Shown: positions 41,809-54,574 of the stretch, piece after piece
How the letters are laid out: the number at the start of each line of letters is the position of its first letter
How positions within the stretch are numbered: the first letter of the stretch is position 1
Source of the DNA: Henricia sp. BOLD:AAB3569
Taxonomy: Eukaryota > Echinodermata > Asteroidea > Spinulosida > Echinasteridae
Direction: 5' to 3'
Assembly (NCBI GenBank): GCA_037783545.1
Contig: JBBELK010000108.1
Coordinates: 62,001-126,000 of the forward strand
Length of the DNA: 64,000 nt
The notes under the pieces: model-generated
What the model saw: only the letters and a program-made list of their open reading frames with translations
Told to the model about the DNA's origin: nothing
The model's database searches: none
Position numbers and translations under genes: made by a program

Positions 41809-42738
41809 ATCCCGTTTGGTTGACTGTTGCTTCTCTAGTTTGTTAAAAATCATTAAGGTTTTTTAATTTATCTCACTCAGCCGCTGGATTTTCTGTGTAC
41901 TATTGGCCAATCAAATTTGTAAGCCTAATAATAATATGGTTAAAAAGTCATTGATGTTACGAGGACGCCGCATCCCAACTTCATGGAATAACCTATGTAT
42001 ACACTCCTTTACCAAATAAAGACCTACTTTCAGAATAAGTGTTAGGAAATTAACTCTTGAAGGGAAAGCATGTTTTTCTCAGCATTTGCCGACATCAAAC
42101 ATTGCATAAGTACCAAAGCAGTTTGCAATTCCGCCCACTAAAGTTTTCAGCAGGATAATCAGAGTGGGGGAGGCAAATTGATTCGAGGGGGTGGACTGCA
42201 GGCAGCAGATGGGAGAACATATGGATGAGTGTACATAGAAAATGGTGGCTTTGATGGGGGTGTAATTTGGCTCAAAGGGCTCTTTCATTCAATGGTATAT
42301 TCTGAGAATTCCACCTACATTGTACATGCATAATAGTAAACACTACTTACTTCAAGGGGTATTAGGGCCCTTTTCCGAATCTCGACTTCGTCTTCGGGCT
42401 CCAGGCTTCGGCTTCATGCGGCTCTGGCTCCAACCGCCTCCGGCTTCCCTTTAGCGAAGCCAAACCAAAAACTGTTTGGAACACTAGTCGGGCATAGTAG
42501 GCCTACCACTCTTTTTCACCGGCTTTTTAAAAGTGCTAGCAGACGAGTTTTGTCGGCAGGCAAAGTTTAGCAAACCTGCAAAAGTTCACAAAGTTTTTGT
42601 TGCTGTCACGTGATTTTCCAGTTCCTGACGTCACAAAGCCTCATGGAGCCTCATTTGGGCCAAAACGAAGCCTCAAAATGAAGCCTGAAGCCGAGCCAAA
42701 GTTTGGTATGCGGCTTCAAGATGGCGGAATGGAGCCAG

Positions 42739-42767
42739 AGGTGGGGGGGGGGGGGGGGGGGGGGGGA
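42739..42767. repeat. G tract
   Basis: A run of about 25 consecutive G. A C-rich run occurs on the same strand at 43449-43471. Confidence 0.9.
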
Positions 42768-44871
42768 GAGAGTGCGTTAACAAAAGGGAAGATTTTGATG
42801 AGGTATAGGGGGGAGTCCCTTAGCCACATATTTCTGTAATAGCACCATAAAATGTAAATAAATCTTTTTTTTCTTCTTTTTTCAGGTTTGTGGCAGAAGA
42901 TGACGACAGCGCAAGTATTTGTTCTAAAAATGTTTTGAATATTCCTTTTTCTTTGTACATCTATTTGTGTTTATTATGGCTCCGCCAAGACTTATGTGTA
43001 AGTAATATTTAAATTAACTAATTAATGTATTATAATGTAAATTGTTTTTTTAAGTTGTGACATGCATATATATCCGTTGGCAAAACCTTTGTCCGATTTT
43101 AATTCATCATATAAAAAAGCCGCATGTATTCTTCTATAGTAGGCCTATGGTTAGATTTGCCAGTTGATCTAAAAAACAAAATTGATGTACTTTTTTCCTC
43201 CCAACACACACACTGCCATTAAATCACAAGACCCTTTTAACCCTGCCATGGCCAGTGACTAACATTCCACACACTCCAACTCGTTGTACATGTCTGATCA
43301 GATGTTGTTGAGAAACTCCGATCACATCACCCATTAGTTTTCAAAGGCTGCCCACACAAAAGCTGGCCAAACAAACCCATCATTAATTCGACCACGTGCA
43401 CTCGTACTGACTAGCCCAAATGTGTGGGAGAGAATTCAACCAAGTGTCTCCCCCCTCCCCCCCCCCCCACCCCCAATTTCCAGTTTTTTTCTTAATTGAT
43501 TGAGCATTCCTGGTTTACCATACACCCCCACCATTTCTGACAGACACCACCTCCCACCCCAAGTTGATGATGCTATCTCGTGGGTTGCTGGGTTGGTCAT
43601 TTGCGCGTGAGAACACGGAAACACCACACACTCTCTCAGTCAGACCTGCAGGAAAATTGTGCACATATGGTGCCACAAATTATTTCCTCACAGCATATGT
43701 GCTGTACAAATGGATATATATGCATACTTGCTTTGGACGGTTGTAAGTGGATTTATATTTTGTTCGGATGTTCTGACTTGGATATTCTCTGCAGGGAATC
43801 GCAGTTGAGTTTTCACGGTGAGTTTTTCGCATTTCTTTTGATTAGTTTTATATTTGAATGTCCATTGTATTATTTGCAATAACGACATTTTTACTTCATG
43901 CGTTAATGAGATAAAAACTTACTGGAGTGTTGATAGCAATGGTAACAAACACCACGTGCATTTTTTTCTGTCCTAATGGTATACAAGTCCATTTTCAATA
44001 CTGGAGTCTTTTTCACCAGGATCATAACTCTGTGCAAAGCCAGTTATCTTCTCTCAAAACAAAAGAAATATCTTAAGACAGATCTAAGGAGATAACTTAA
44101 GCAACAAATAGTGCGACGACATACCTTTCTGAAAACCCTGTGTACAAATTTCCTATTTAACGTATGTAACATACATTGTAGGACACATACTTTGTGACAT
44201 TTTTTGGTGTTCTTGTTACATACGGTATATTGGAAATTTGTACACAGGGGTTTCAGGAAGGTATGTTAATTGTGGCACTATTCGTTGCAGTTCTGTAGCT
44301 GAAGTTATACACTTAGATCTATCTTAAGATATTTCTTTTGTTTTGAGAGAAGATGAATGACATTGTACAGAGATATAATCCTGGAGGAAAAGGTCTCTCT
44401 AGTATTGAAAACGGACACATATGTGACCCAATCTGAGAAAAGGTAACATAAGTCGTGCAGGCTAGGTCAAGATTTTGCGACCATAAGAAGAAATCTGTGG
44501 CAAATCCACGCTGATTAAAATACAAAAACACAATGGAAATTCCTGACGGTGCCCAGATTTCCTGCCTGGAAAAACTATGCTTGGATTTTAAATGTTTACT
44601 GAAGCATTATATTGATGCATCTATGTTGCTGAAATTTCTGCAGGCCAGTTCACCAACATTTTTCTTCGTTATGCCACTATCGCAGAAATCCGTAAACAAA
44701 TTTAATCTCGCAAATGATACATTGGGTCTTTAGTGAGCCGTCCAGAAAAATATTGCTGAAAGTAAAATTGACATGGTACCAAATGGAAGTCTAGTAACAT
44801 CTGACTGTGCATGCAGAAAATGTTCTCAAAAGTGTAAAGTAATTTTTCATATTTCGTATGATAATAATATA

Positions 44872-45050
44872 GGGCGCTTTCACAAGGGGTTAAAAGGTTA
44901 CGGGTCACTATTGCTTGTCCTCCAAATCGGAAGAGAACAATAGAGCCACGTGCTTTTCTGCTAGCAGCCACGTGCGTTAATTTCCCCATGTTGCTCTATC
45001 CCGATCTAGAGGACAAGCAATAGTGACCTTTGACCCCCTGTGAAGCGCCC
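44872..45050. mobile_element. 179-bp hairpin MITE, GGGCGCTTTCACA ends
   Basis: GGGCGCTTTCACAAGGGGT and ACCCCCTGTGAAGCGCCC are inverted, with TA on both sides. GTCACTATTGCTTGTCCTC is exact in both arms. Confidence 0.8.
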
Positions 45051-46678
45051 TATGCCAAGCAACAAAAGAAACGTACAACATTTCTCCACTTTTTTATTTA
45101 AAAAAAAGTAGTCGATCTGAGTGAGAGTGAGAATTTTCAGCACACAGAAGCTTTATGCAGTCATGAAATTGTTACGTGAATATTTCGATGTCAAAGAAAT
45201 TCTCAAGTCTTGATTATTAACTGGAAATTTGCATTTCTGTTGTTGCTCGGTATTGTTGTTGCCTGGATACAAATAGAGGTGTCAGTGGTCATCCAAAGCA
45301 GTAGGGAGGGAGGGTGGTTGAGCACTTTCTACAAACTGAAGTAACGCATCCTAACTTCCTGTTTTAAAATAAATATGTGGCAAAATGGTAGGCCAAGTAA
45401 AATTGGCTACATTAAAAACTAAGTGATAAAATGCTGCTTCTGATTTTTAATTAGAAGAACCGTACCGTGATAAATTGTCCATTTCCATTTGAATCTCTTC
45501 TCACCATTAACCACCTCGGATGTAATGCGATAGCTTAGTCTTCATTCATGTTATCCCTACAAGTTATTTTCCTAAGCCCTGGGTTCCGATTGTCGGGCCC
45601 TTTCGTAGAATTTCTGATCGCATGCATATTGGCACTACGCCCACTCTGTAGGCGGTTTTATTGACAGTACAGTGTAATTTCACCGAGATCTTTTCAACTT
45701 GTCTGTTCTGAGGCATTGATGTCTTGTGAGAGAGAAATTAATTGGAGACGGTTAAAGGCATGTTGTCTCATTCGCAATAATTAAAAAAATTATTTCATGA
45801 GTTGACAAAAAAAACTTAACTGTGTTGACAATAGCAACGGTAGCAAACACCACTTTTTTCCAAAACGGTGTTTTTTTTGTTTGTAGGAAATTCACAACTA
45901 AAGGTAGTTTTGAAAGTATTTACACTTATTTTCAAAATCTTCACTGAACGCAAAAACCAAGAATGAATTTTAAAGACGGATTACATGATTGGAAAACAGG
46001 AACAGCAGCACATAGTTGCAGTAATACATGTACTTCAAAAAGCCCTAACAATCCATGCATGGTTTCATGTTGAATAAATGGAACAAAATTGTCTGCAGAT
46101 GATTTGTTTTTTTAAATATTTTTTTTAAGTGGCTGTCCAAAGTTGTAATTTTCACGGAATTACAAAGCGTAGGAAGGGGGAGGGAGGGGATCTTAAAAAA
46201 TATTACGCTCTGTAGAACCGTGAAAAAGTTGGCAACTTTGGACAGCCTAAGGACCATCATTTGGCAATTTCTTCCACAAAGGCACCATTTTACACGGGAC
46301 AAATCATGTGGTGTTTGTTACCATTGCTATCGACACATTTAGTCGGGTTTTTCTTGTCAACTCATGAAGTAAAAATCCAGGTCACTGCAAATGATGTATT
46401 GGGGCTTTAAGGCAAAATGAGAAAGTTATCCATATATTCTATAAAGATTTATTTTTCTAAGGTAAAATCAGGCCTGTGCACCTACATGTATCTAGTGTTA
46501 TCCCAATAACATTTAGTGAGCCCGCCCTCTTGTGGTTATTCCATTGTTACTGCGGTGTGTGTCTATTGTGACGTCACGTAAACGCATTGGAGATACACCG
46601 CAGTCTGTATCCCCTTCAATCACAGGAATTCGGACAGAAAAGTCCTTTTCAGCATGTACACTTGTGATCGATGGGGAT

Positions 46679-46826
46679 ATAAACCGTATCGACTAGCCGC
46701 CATCTTGTAGGGCAACTTTTGTCATTGAAATTGGTCTACAATGTAAGCACAAAATGTGTGACTATGCATGGCCTCAAGGAACAAAGAAACTGCCCTACAT
46801 GATGGCAGCTATTTAATACGGACTAT
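46679..46826. mobile_element. ~148-bp hairpin MITE, copy 2 of the 13645 family
   Basis: AACCGTATCGACTAGCCGCC and the right-end inverse ATACGG match 13645-13790. The interior CCTCAAGGAACAAAGAAACT is shared. It is more diverged than copy 1. Confidence 0.75.
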
Positions 46827-47139
46827 ATCTTGGTGTTCAGGTTTGTGATAGTTTCTCTTGTTAAACCTATTACATGAACATGTATTTATTGCTGATTATT
46901 CATTATTAAAAATTGTATTGTCGCATCTTTTTACATACAACATGTATTTATTGGTACATTACTTAATTTATTAATCTAATAATCCAGAGAGTTCTAAAAT
47001 AAACGTGCAATATTTATTCTTCTGAAATTTGTCCATATAATTTCCTTATTTTATTCATCTCAGTCGTTATGTGGGAAATAGTCCAACATTTTTTTTTACA
47101 CAGAACTGTGGTTTTGAACCTTATACTCATTCGTAATAG

Positions 47140-47372
47140 CCAGTTTTTCCTGGCCCTGACGGTGGCCACTATATACATGTATATCAGACTTTTCTATAGT
47201 GGCCACCGGACAAAGAGGCCACCTGTTTATACTGGACACCCATCTTTGGTTCCAAATGAGATGTGTATAGAATGCCAATGCAACCTTTATAAAGGGGCCA
47301 CCTGTTTATGGTGGCCAGTTTTTACTGGTCCCGAGGGTGTCGTCTATAGACAAGTTTTACTGTATCAGAGCT
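47140..47372. mobile_element. DNA-transposon fragment, GGTGGCCAGTTTTTAC type
   Basis: The right end reads TCTATAGACAAGTTTTACTG then TA. The word GGCCACCTGTTTATACTGG occurs twice with variants. An imperfect inverted left half starts near 47125. It is related to 32765-32885. Confidence 0.55.
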
Positions 47373-47504
47373 AGTGCACAGTACACATGCCCTTATGGGG
47401 GGTCGGAGGGGGAGGTGTTTCATAGCAACCCTCCCCTCACGTCCCACACCACCCCAGGTCCATTTATTTCTGATTCAATCTGGCAAAAGGCCTTTTCACA
47501 CTAC

Positions 47505-48150
47505 TTTTGATGTTGAATAACTCTGTCATTTTCCAATGGATTTAAACACAAATTTCAGATCATTTAAACGAGGCCCGACAAATTTTACTGAACGAGTTTC
47601 ATCAACTTTGTCCAAGAGGGTAAAATTTTATAAGCCATACAAGAAAAATGTCAATTTTAGATTTCGCCACTTTTGACTTGGCCTCCTTCTTCTTTCGAAT
47701 GCTCCAAACGAAGGCAGGGTCAGATCTCAAGTCTGTTATTGAGCAGCCAGTCACGTGTAGGAACATCAACTTCAGACCCTTCAATGTCAATACATCACTG
47801 GAGACGGTGGTGGAATGTGTGTGCTGCAACCGTGACCAAAAGCTTCTGAAGAAAGGCAGAATCACCTCTAATGTTATTGCAAACCATCTTGATCGTTTCG
47901 CGCAACTCATCAAGAGGTGTAAAGGGACCTCGGACAGACAATTTCCTTGACAATAGAGGATGCCAAGGTGAAACTGGAAAATTCTGAAATTAAGGGGTTT
48001 TTTTTCGTACGGATTTTAAATCTCACCCTCTCGGACAAAATTGATAAAACTCGCTCAATAATATTTGTCAGGTCTCGTTTACATGATCTGAAATTTTTGT
48101 TTGTATCCGTCGGAGAATGACTGAGTTATTTAAGATCAAAGTATAATCAT
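47505..48150. mobile_element. Foldback element around a 100-codon frame
   Basis: The inverted arms of about 145 bp share GACAAA.TTGAT.AAACTCG and AACGAG..C.GACAAAT, imperfectly. The unique centre is 47650-47990. Confidence 0.6.
47648..47950 (+). CDS. Unassigned 100-codon open frame inside a foldback element
   Basis: This open frame begins MSILDFATFDLASFFFRMLQ and contains VVECVCCNRDQKLLKKGRI. It sits exactly between two imperfect inverted arms (about 47505-47650 and 48000-48150), so it is probably internal sequence of a mobile element rather than a host gene. The opposite strand is also open for 103 codons. No family recognised. Confidence 0.18.
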   Translation: MSILDFATFDLASFFFRMLQTKAGSDLKSVIEQPVTCRNINFRPFNVNTSLETVVECVCCNRDQKLLKKGRITSNVIANHLDRFAQLIKRCKGTSDRQFP

Positions 48151-48683
48151 GGAGGTAGGGATATTTGTAATTTCTCATTCAACTGCTGGAGTTTTCAACT
48201 GTTTGCTCATAAGATTCAAAGTGCAAAAATATAAGGTAAAAAATGTCTTGGAACGGAAAGTAACAGGGACAACATGTCAACTTCATAGAATTATTTAAAT
48301 TTATTTCACATTTGTACAGGACTGTCTGAAGAATCTGGAGATCCGAGACAATTTTATGGCACTGTTTAACAGAAAATCTGCTTATGGTAAAAACTGGTAT
48401 CGAAAGTAATGCAGAGTATCGAAAGTAATACAGATAAAACAATATTTTTGCCGGCAACCTTTTTTTGATAATTTGATAATTTCAAACTATCGTTGGAAAT
48501 TAAGGTCTCATGCTTTCTTTTGTGATAAAATTTGCAAATGAAAAGACGTGTGACGTAATACAATGGCTCAGCATTTGAAACGAGGCTCATTTGTCAATTA
48601 TTTTTATGTGCTGGGTATTCTCTGCTAAAACGGAGCAAAAAAACCCCTGGTTTAACAAGAGCATGGAATTCCAATCTATCTAT

Positions 48684-48896
48684 CAGGGTTGTAGTCGAGT
48701 CCAGAGCCGATAAAATCACAAGTCCGTGACAAGTCCCGCACAAGTCCAGTAACAAGAAGCAAAGGATAAACGCGCACAAAAGAATGCCTTTGTTGGAGTT
48801 CATTTTAATAGCTTGTGACTTGAATTAAGACCCAGGGACTTGTGGTGGACTTGTGAAGGCTTGCGAGGACTTGTGATGGACTCGACTACAACCCTG
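48684..48896. mobile_element. 213-bp hairpin MITE, CAGGGTTGTAGTCGAGTCC ends
   Basis: CAGGGTTGTAGTCGAGTCC and its exact inverse lie at the two ends. ACTTGTG/CACAAGTCC words are repeated inside. The target duplication is not clear. Confidence 0.78.
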
Positions 48897-49142
48897 CAAT
48901 CTGTAGACCAATTCTAATCAAGTTTTACAAAATTTTAATTAAATCTTTATACAGAAATTTCTCGCATTACATTGAGTTGTGCAGACTAGAACAGTATACA
49001 TGCAATAGACCAATCAAAACAGATGTTGCTACAAACAACAGCGACGAATATTCCAGATTTTTTTTCTCATTCTGATGAGTTTATTTCATCTTTAAAAGCA
49101 CTAGCAACATGAAATTCACATCGAAATGTAGACAGTATTACT

Positions 49143-49295
49143 GTTACGCCCCAACTACACCAACCGTCCCAACTTATTGTTGAGAATTCTGAACAATAAC
49201 TTGGGAACTATCCCAACAATAGTTGGGCCAGCACCAACTTATTGTTAGAAAGTCTCAACAATAAGTTGGGACCGTGGGCGTAGTTGGGGCGTAAC
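49143..49295. mobile_element. 153-bp hairpin MITE, GTTACGCCCCAACTAC ends
   Basis: GTTACGCCCCAACTAC and its exact inverse lie at the two ends. CCCAACTTATTGTTGAGA repeats as nested palindromic pieces, giving a clover-like fold. Confidence 0.82.
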
Positions 49296-49417
49296 ATTAT
49301 TAAATTCTTCAAAAAAACTTTTAAAGGGGAAGATACACTAAGAAACAAAAATGTGAGGTGAACAAGTGCAAACCACATTTTCATGCCATATGATGCAAAA
49401 CATAGTAACTTGAACCA

Positions 49418-49520
49418 GGGTCCTATTTCATAAAGCCCACTTAGAAACATTCCTAAATAAACATTCTTAAATCATGTTTTTAAAGATAAGAATGTTTTTA
49501 ACTTTTATGAAATAGGACCC
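49418..49520. mobile_element. ~100-bp hairpin MITE, GGGTCCTATTTCATAAA ends
   Basis: GGGTCCTATTTCATAAAG and the inverse CTTTTATGAAATAGGACCC; the central AACATTCTTA is also inverted. Confidence 0.78.
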
Positions 49521-49879
49521 AGAAATTTACCATTAAGTTGGCATTCTCCAATTTGTTGTTCTCTGTATATGTGACCTTAAAGGAGAAATATAGGTATGAA
49601 TTCCGTTTACTGGTCGCCACTGAGACGCCGTGTGTTAAGTCTATGGAACAGGGCAGAAAAAGTATTTTCAAGGAAATTGTTGAATGTTTTTCACTCCTAA
49701 AATTACTTCCCTTCGAAATATTTACACGTTTTGGTGGTTATTAAGTCATCATAAGGAGAATAAGTGGCGACCAGTAAACGGAATTCTTTCCGAAATAAAC
49801 TCAAGAAAGACGAGACATTGTGATACGCGGTATGCACTATATACTAAGTGCGTTTCCCGAGGACACGCTAAAACTGATA

Positions 49880-49958
49880 GCGTGCCCGGTAGGGACTCGA
49901 ACCCATGACCTTTTGCATACTAGGCAGACGTCTTAACTACTTGACCACCGAGCATGCC
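49880..49958 (-). pseudogene. tRNA-like head, left copy
   Basis: On the minus strand: GGCATGCTCGGTGGTCAAGT, then a TCTGC/GCAAA anticodon stem around CTAGTAT and the T-loop GGTTCGAGTCC. One stem pair is lost compared with the right copy. Confidence 0.6.
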
Positions 49959-49998
49959 GATAGCAAATGGCGGGTTCGATGGTCCATTCGCCATTATC

Positions 49999-50077
49999 GG
50001 CATGCTCGGTGGTCGAGTGGTTAAGTCGTCTGCCTAGTATGCAGAAGGTCATGGGTTCGAGTCCCGCTCGGGGACGC
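49999..50077 (+). pseudogene. tRNA-like head, right copy
   Basis: GGCATGCTCGGTGGTCGAGTGG has a D-arm like that of class II tRNAs. The stem TCTGC-CTAGTAT-GCAGA would present anticodon AGT. The T-arm GGGTTCGAGTCCC is intact. The acceptor stem ends do not pair well, so a SINE promoter is more likely than a working tRNA gene. Confidence 0.6.
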
Positions 50078-51499
50078 TATGAGTTTTAGCGTGTCCTCGG
50101 GAAACGCACTTAGTATATAGTGCATACCGCGTCGTGAATGGGCAAAAAATACTTCCACTTAACATCATTTGGACCGACGCAATAATTCCTTACCTAATCG
50201 TACATTAATGTTATATACAATTGACCCACTAAAAAGCAAAAATGTACGAACTTCACAAAGAACAATTATTTAAAGAGCAGTATTTTGTATACCGGTATTA
50301 TGGCCATTGTGTCCAAATACTGGGCGAAGAATTGCGTTTTTGAGTACAACCCCTTCATGCACTCCTTTTCACACACAAAAAAATTGTTTTGTAAATTGTA
50401 TAACACAATGCCTTTTGGTTCTTTAATATATACTCCATGATTGACTGAGCTGAATGAAAACCCATTTTTATAAAGCAAACAAATTTTGGATTGATAATTA
50501 ATTATAAGCATTTTTTTTGCTAAACAGCTTTATGAAATTGGCCCCTAGTATTTTACAGCAAGTAAATTGTATTCAATGACGGTCAAAGCTGTAATCACTG
50601 ACATTTTCCCTTGTTCTGTGGTATTGTATTTCCTGAAAACTAATTTATTCATTTTGTACGTGTACACATATGAATAGCAAATCACACGCCCCCTGCGCAC
50701 GCCACGCCCTCCTCCAGAAAAAAAAATGAAAAGTTCAAAAGAGGGCACCAGATAAAGCTGATGGTCTGATGATAATTTCTAAAGTTGAACCCAAGAGGGC
50801 GGTATACTAACCCACCGTATTTTTCTGGACATGCATGCAACTGAAGCAGACGACATTTTTCGATTCTAAACCATAGTTTGTTGAAAGCGCGCGAACATGA
50901 TGATGGCCCAGTTTCACCATCCAAAACATGTTTGTTTCAACAGAATGGTAAGTTGTCTTTATTTACTTTATGTAGGCCTATTAAATTATGCCTTAAGGCA
51001 GGCCTAATTATTTAGTATTCGCTCATCGCTTTTTCGGGCATATGTCATGTGTCGGGGGGGAGGGGGAAGTCTAAGGAAATGTACATTTGGTGAGGAAAAT
51101 TTTGAAGGAACAAATGTTCAGGTTATCTTTGAAAACCCATGCTTATTTAGGCCCCAAAACAACTGAACATTTTGTCCTTTTCCTTTGACAGGGAAAATGT
51201 GAACATTTTGGTAAGAACTGAGCCTTCTAAAGTTCTATCAGTCTATTTTTCCATAAATGCTTTATTATTTTATAAAGCATTTAGTTTGCCCAGATTTTAT
51301 TAGAAAGAATTCCGTTTTACTGGTTGGCACTCATTAAAAAAACAAGTTAATTTTTAAGGGAACTTATTTAGGAGTGACAAACATTCACAAGTTTCCTTCA
51401 AAATTTTATAACTTTCTCTGCCACGATCCACTAGTATGACGACCAGTGAACAGAATTTATGCAAAAATGTTGAAGATTAGGAAAGATTTTATGGCTGCA

Positions 51500-52130
51500 C
51501 TTTCAACCCTATGCACAAACCTAGAGCAAGTATTTTTTTACCTAACGACTCAGGCAATACATATAACGCATATGCGTATATGTATAGTCAAAAATGTATC
51601 GTCTAAAATCGTCAAAAACGGGGCCAACGACTCAGTTACTGGGTCTAGGTTTGTGCATAGGGTTGAAACAGTTCTTTAAACAGGTATTTTGTGACAGGAA
51701 ACAGTCATCGATGCGCCCGTGACAGTGCTCGTGCGCCTGTAACAGTGCTCGCGCGTCATTCGACTGCGTGACATTATAAAGATGCGAAAAGACCGAAGCA
51801 GATGCTGTCAAAATGGTGTCAGAACGTGAGCTGTGAGAGTTGTTTTCTCCAACTGTTTACATTCACACCGTCTCAAGCAGTGATCGTAAGCACCAGAAGG
51901 AGGCACTAGAATGATCTCTGGGAAGTGCAGAAAGTGCATTTTCGGCCAGGTTGGAAGTCTGTTTGGTTGTTTTTTGGGGCAGTTTCAGGAACGCATCGTT
52001 CGGAAAAACCGGCAAAAAAAGCGGGAAATTTAAAGTTCTGCATACGCGTATGTGTATTGCCTGAGTCGTTAGGTAACAAAAAAACACCAAAATCGTCAAA
52101 AATGGGGCCAGCACAAACCCTATGTATAAA
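51500..52130. mobile_element. Foldback element with ACCTAACGACTCAGGCAATAC arms
   Basis: CCTAACGACTCAGGCAATAC (about 51540) is inverted near 52045-52075. ACCCTATGCACAAACCTAG and TTTGTGCATAGGGTTGAAA form an inner inverted pair. CAGTGCTCG..CGCCTGTAACAG is a short internal repeat. Confidence 0.65.
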
Positions 52131-52277
52131 TGGACTTAGTCTGAAAAAAAAGAAAAAAGACATTTTTTAAATTTGTCAACATTTTTCCACACTAAAATAA
52201 TGATTTCTGATCAGTATTTCATTTTTTTTTGTAGTTGATAAGGTGTATACTAGGACAACTAGTACAGACCTTATCAC

Positions 52278-52408
52278 GATTACTGCTTGGGTGAGTTTGC
52301 ATAAAACTAGAACTGTATTGTGGGAAGGAAAACAGGGCAAAGTCTGCTCCGACAACCTTCCCACGATACAGTTCTGTTTCTGTGCAAACTCACCCAAGCG
52401 GTAAATTG
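52278..52408. mobile_element. Hairpin MITE, TTGGGTGAGTTTGCA arms
   Basis: CTTGGGTGAGTTTGCATAAA and the inverse TGTGCAAACTCACCCAAG, with AGAACTGTATTGTGGGAAGG also inverted. Arms are about 55 bp. Confidence 0.72.
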
Positions 52409-53744
52409 CAATAGTGCAGGTATTAGAGTAAAATGGTTTTCTTACGAAAGTTAAACAATTCTTTTCAGCCCGCATAATACGTAATTTTTCCCATAGGCCT
52501 AACGTTAGTGTTACACATTTACCGGTGGAAAGATTACCATGCACACATACACTAAACATATGGCACAACTCTCAAAAATTCTAAGTTTTTCCTTAGTAAA
52601 TTCATGACACCTTTCCCTCCTGGCTCCCGATTTTGCATTTTTATCATCAAACAAACATTTTTACATAGTTTATAACGAGGAAAATCCTAAGTGTCCGTGC
52701 ATGGTAATGAACCCGCGCTACTTTATTTTATCTTTTGTTGATTTGTTCTATGCCAACAAATGACAACAAACAGTCCTCTTACCTACACATGTTTAAGATT
52801 CTTCATATAGACTATCCGTTTTGTCGTGAAACTTGCACAGTCCACTGCCAACTCCATTGTTCCACTCACTGCCCAAGTAGTACATCTGTGGAATACATGT
52901 AAGCAAAAACAGACGTTTTACAGTCAAGATTAAGTTAAATGCTTAAAGATGAACTGTCCAATTTTAGGCCGATTTGAGCGTCAACAGTTTTTAAAAAGTT
53001 AAATTGCTATTTTTCTGGTACCAAGAACGTAACATTCCGTCAATGATATATGCCAGTCGGTTAAAAACAAGAAATAATAAAAGACAGGGTTATGACGTAC
53101 GTGTGTTCATAATTCATTGTACACATACTATGTACATGAGCGTACGCGCACATGTACAACATGTGAAGTTGGGGGATCACATGCCCTCCGTGACCCCTGT
53201 AGTTACGCCATTGATAAGTTTTTGAGTTACATCAAAAATATTAGATATCGGAACTTATTAATGACACAAAGTACCGGTATATTGTTATCACCACTTGAAA
53301 CCATTTACAGGCTTTGTAACCATGCAAGGCCACCAAGACCAATAGCCTCATGCCCTGCTGAGTTGGCCCTGATGCCCCTTCAAGATACTTTCTGAAGCCA
53401 ACTTGGCCAGAATACCCTGCATAACAGAATACCCTGCATAACACATTTGTACCAAAGTTAGATGTGGTGCCCCTACAGTTGGCCTCAGTGCCCATTGAAG
53501 TTCGGGAAAAGTCGAGGCTGGAGTGGCCTGCTCCTCATTTTCATAATGTCAAGGCCTGCATTTTTGTGAATGATAGTCTAAAAATGATGTTGTCTAGAAA
53601 AGTGGAATTAGGAAAAACAGGTTTTAAATTATTTTTTAGCAAATTTTGTCAGATGATCACTTCTAAAAAAAAAAAAACCACTTTTTATTATTATTTTTTT
53701 TACTTTTAAAAATAGTTTACAGGCCAGAGCACTAGCAGTAACTA

Positions 53745-53885
53745 GTGGGAGTTGTACAAAAAATGTTTTCGATACAAATGTGGACAAATGTCCATATGAG
53801 TTTGGAAAATCAGGATGCAGTGAAAAGCAACTTGGCTCCACTGGGATTTGAACAGCGGACTTTCTGCCTTATGTGCAAATGCCCT
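53745..53885 (-). mobile_element. tRNA-related SINE fragment, copy 2
   Basis: On the minus strand: a tRNA-like end with CCGCTGTTCAAATCCCAGTG, then GGAGCCAAGTTGCTTTTCAC and CATTTGTCCACATTTGTATC. It is colinear with 40322-40450. Confidence 0.6.
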
Positions 53886-54574
53886 ACCAATTGACTCTTG
53901 AATCACAATAGTGCAGTTATTACTCACTGATATAGTTTAGTCCAACATGTCCACTTTTATTGTATACTGCCCTCAGTTGGTCAAATGAGTCTAGTGTACC
54001 GTATGAACACTACAGGCGATATCTTGGTTCCATTATGCATTAGCTATGCAGATAAATGAACACACTGAATGCGTGCAAAAGGCTTACAGTAGGCTTGTTC
54101 CTGCAGTTCGTTACTTTAATATAGACTACTGGCCTACTTGTAATAAGCAGTGTGTCTGTGTAGTATAAGCAGTGCTGTGATAAATGAAGAGTAGTCACTA
54201 GTCAACACAGGTCAATTAACATCTACCGTGACTGTATTTAGAGGTTGATAATGCAGTTTTGACAAATGTGACCTGTCACCCTGTCAACTTGTGGATTAAC
54301 CTTTGGGGTCATTTCAAATGATACAGTGGACCTTTAGGGGAATTAACTAATCATACAAGCCTTGAATCCACAGAATGCAATTAACCAATGCATGCGCAAT
54401 GTAATGAGTAATGAATGGTACATTTAACGAACTTATTTTAGGGGCGTTATAACGAGAGTTTACCGCATATCCGCCAAATAAAAGTGCTGTTTTGACATAC
54501 ATTGTATTAACTTCATCTCATTTTTTTTAAAAATCAGTTAAAACATTTTTACACTCTTGGATCTCTAATTTCAG

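Larger units (their letters stand above)
41002..44868. other. No gene recognised
   Basis: This is AT-rich sequence with short tracts. A purine-rich GCTTCGGCTTC... tandem patch lies at 42380-42450. A possible splice-flanked segment starts at 42886 (TTTTTTCAG then GTTTGTGGCAGAAGATGACG) but has no partner exon. A GAGATAACTTA hairpin lies at about 44030-44350, and TTAA-family ends near 43865 and 44720. Confidence 0.45.
49590..50135. mobile_element. Inverted pair of tRNA-like SINEs with flanking hairpin
   Basis: Two copies face each other head to head: 49829-49970 minus and 49985-50135 plus, with about 20 bp between. They share GAGGACACGCTAAAACT, AAGTGCGTTTCCCGAGG and the tRNA-like heads. To the left is another hairpin whose arms carry GGCGACCAGTAAACGGAATT, near 49600 and 49765. 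Confidence 0.75.

Noticed and set aside
42886-42950. Possible short exon (FVAEDDDSA...) after a strong acceptor
   Set aside because: No clear donor, no partner exon and no recognised family.
49999-50077. Functional tRNA-Thr(AGT) gene
   Set aside because: The acceptor stem pairs poorly, an inverted sister copy shares non-tRNA flanks, and the body looks like a SINE.
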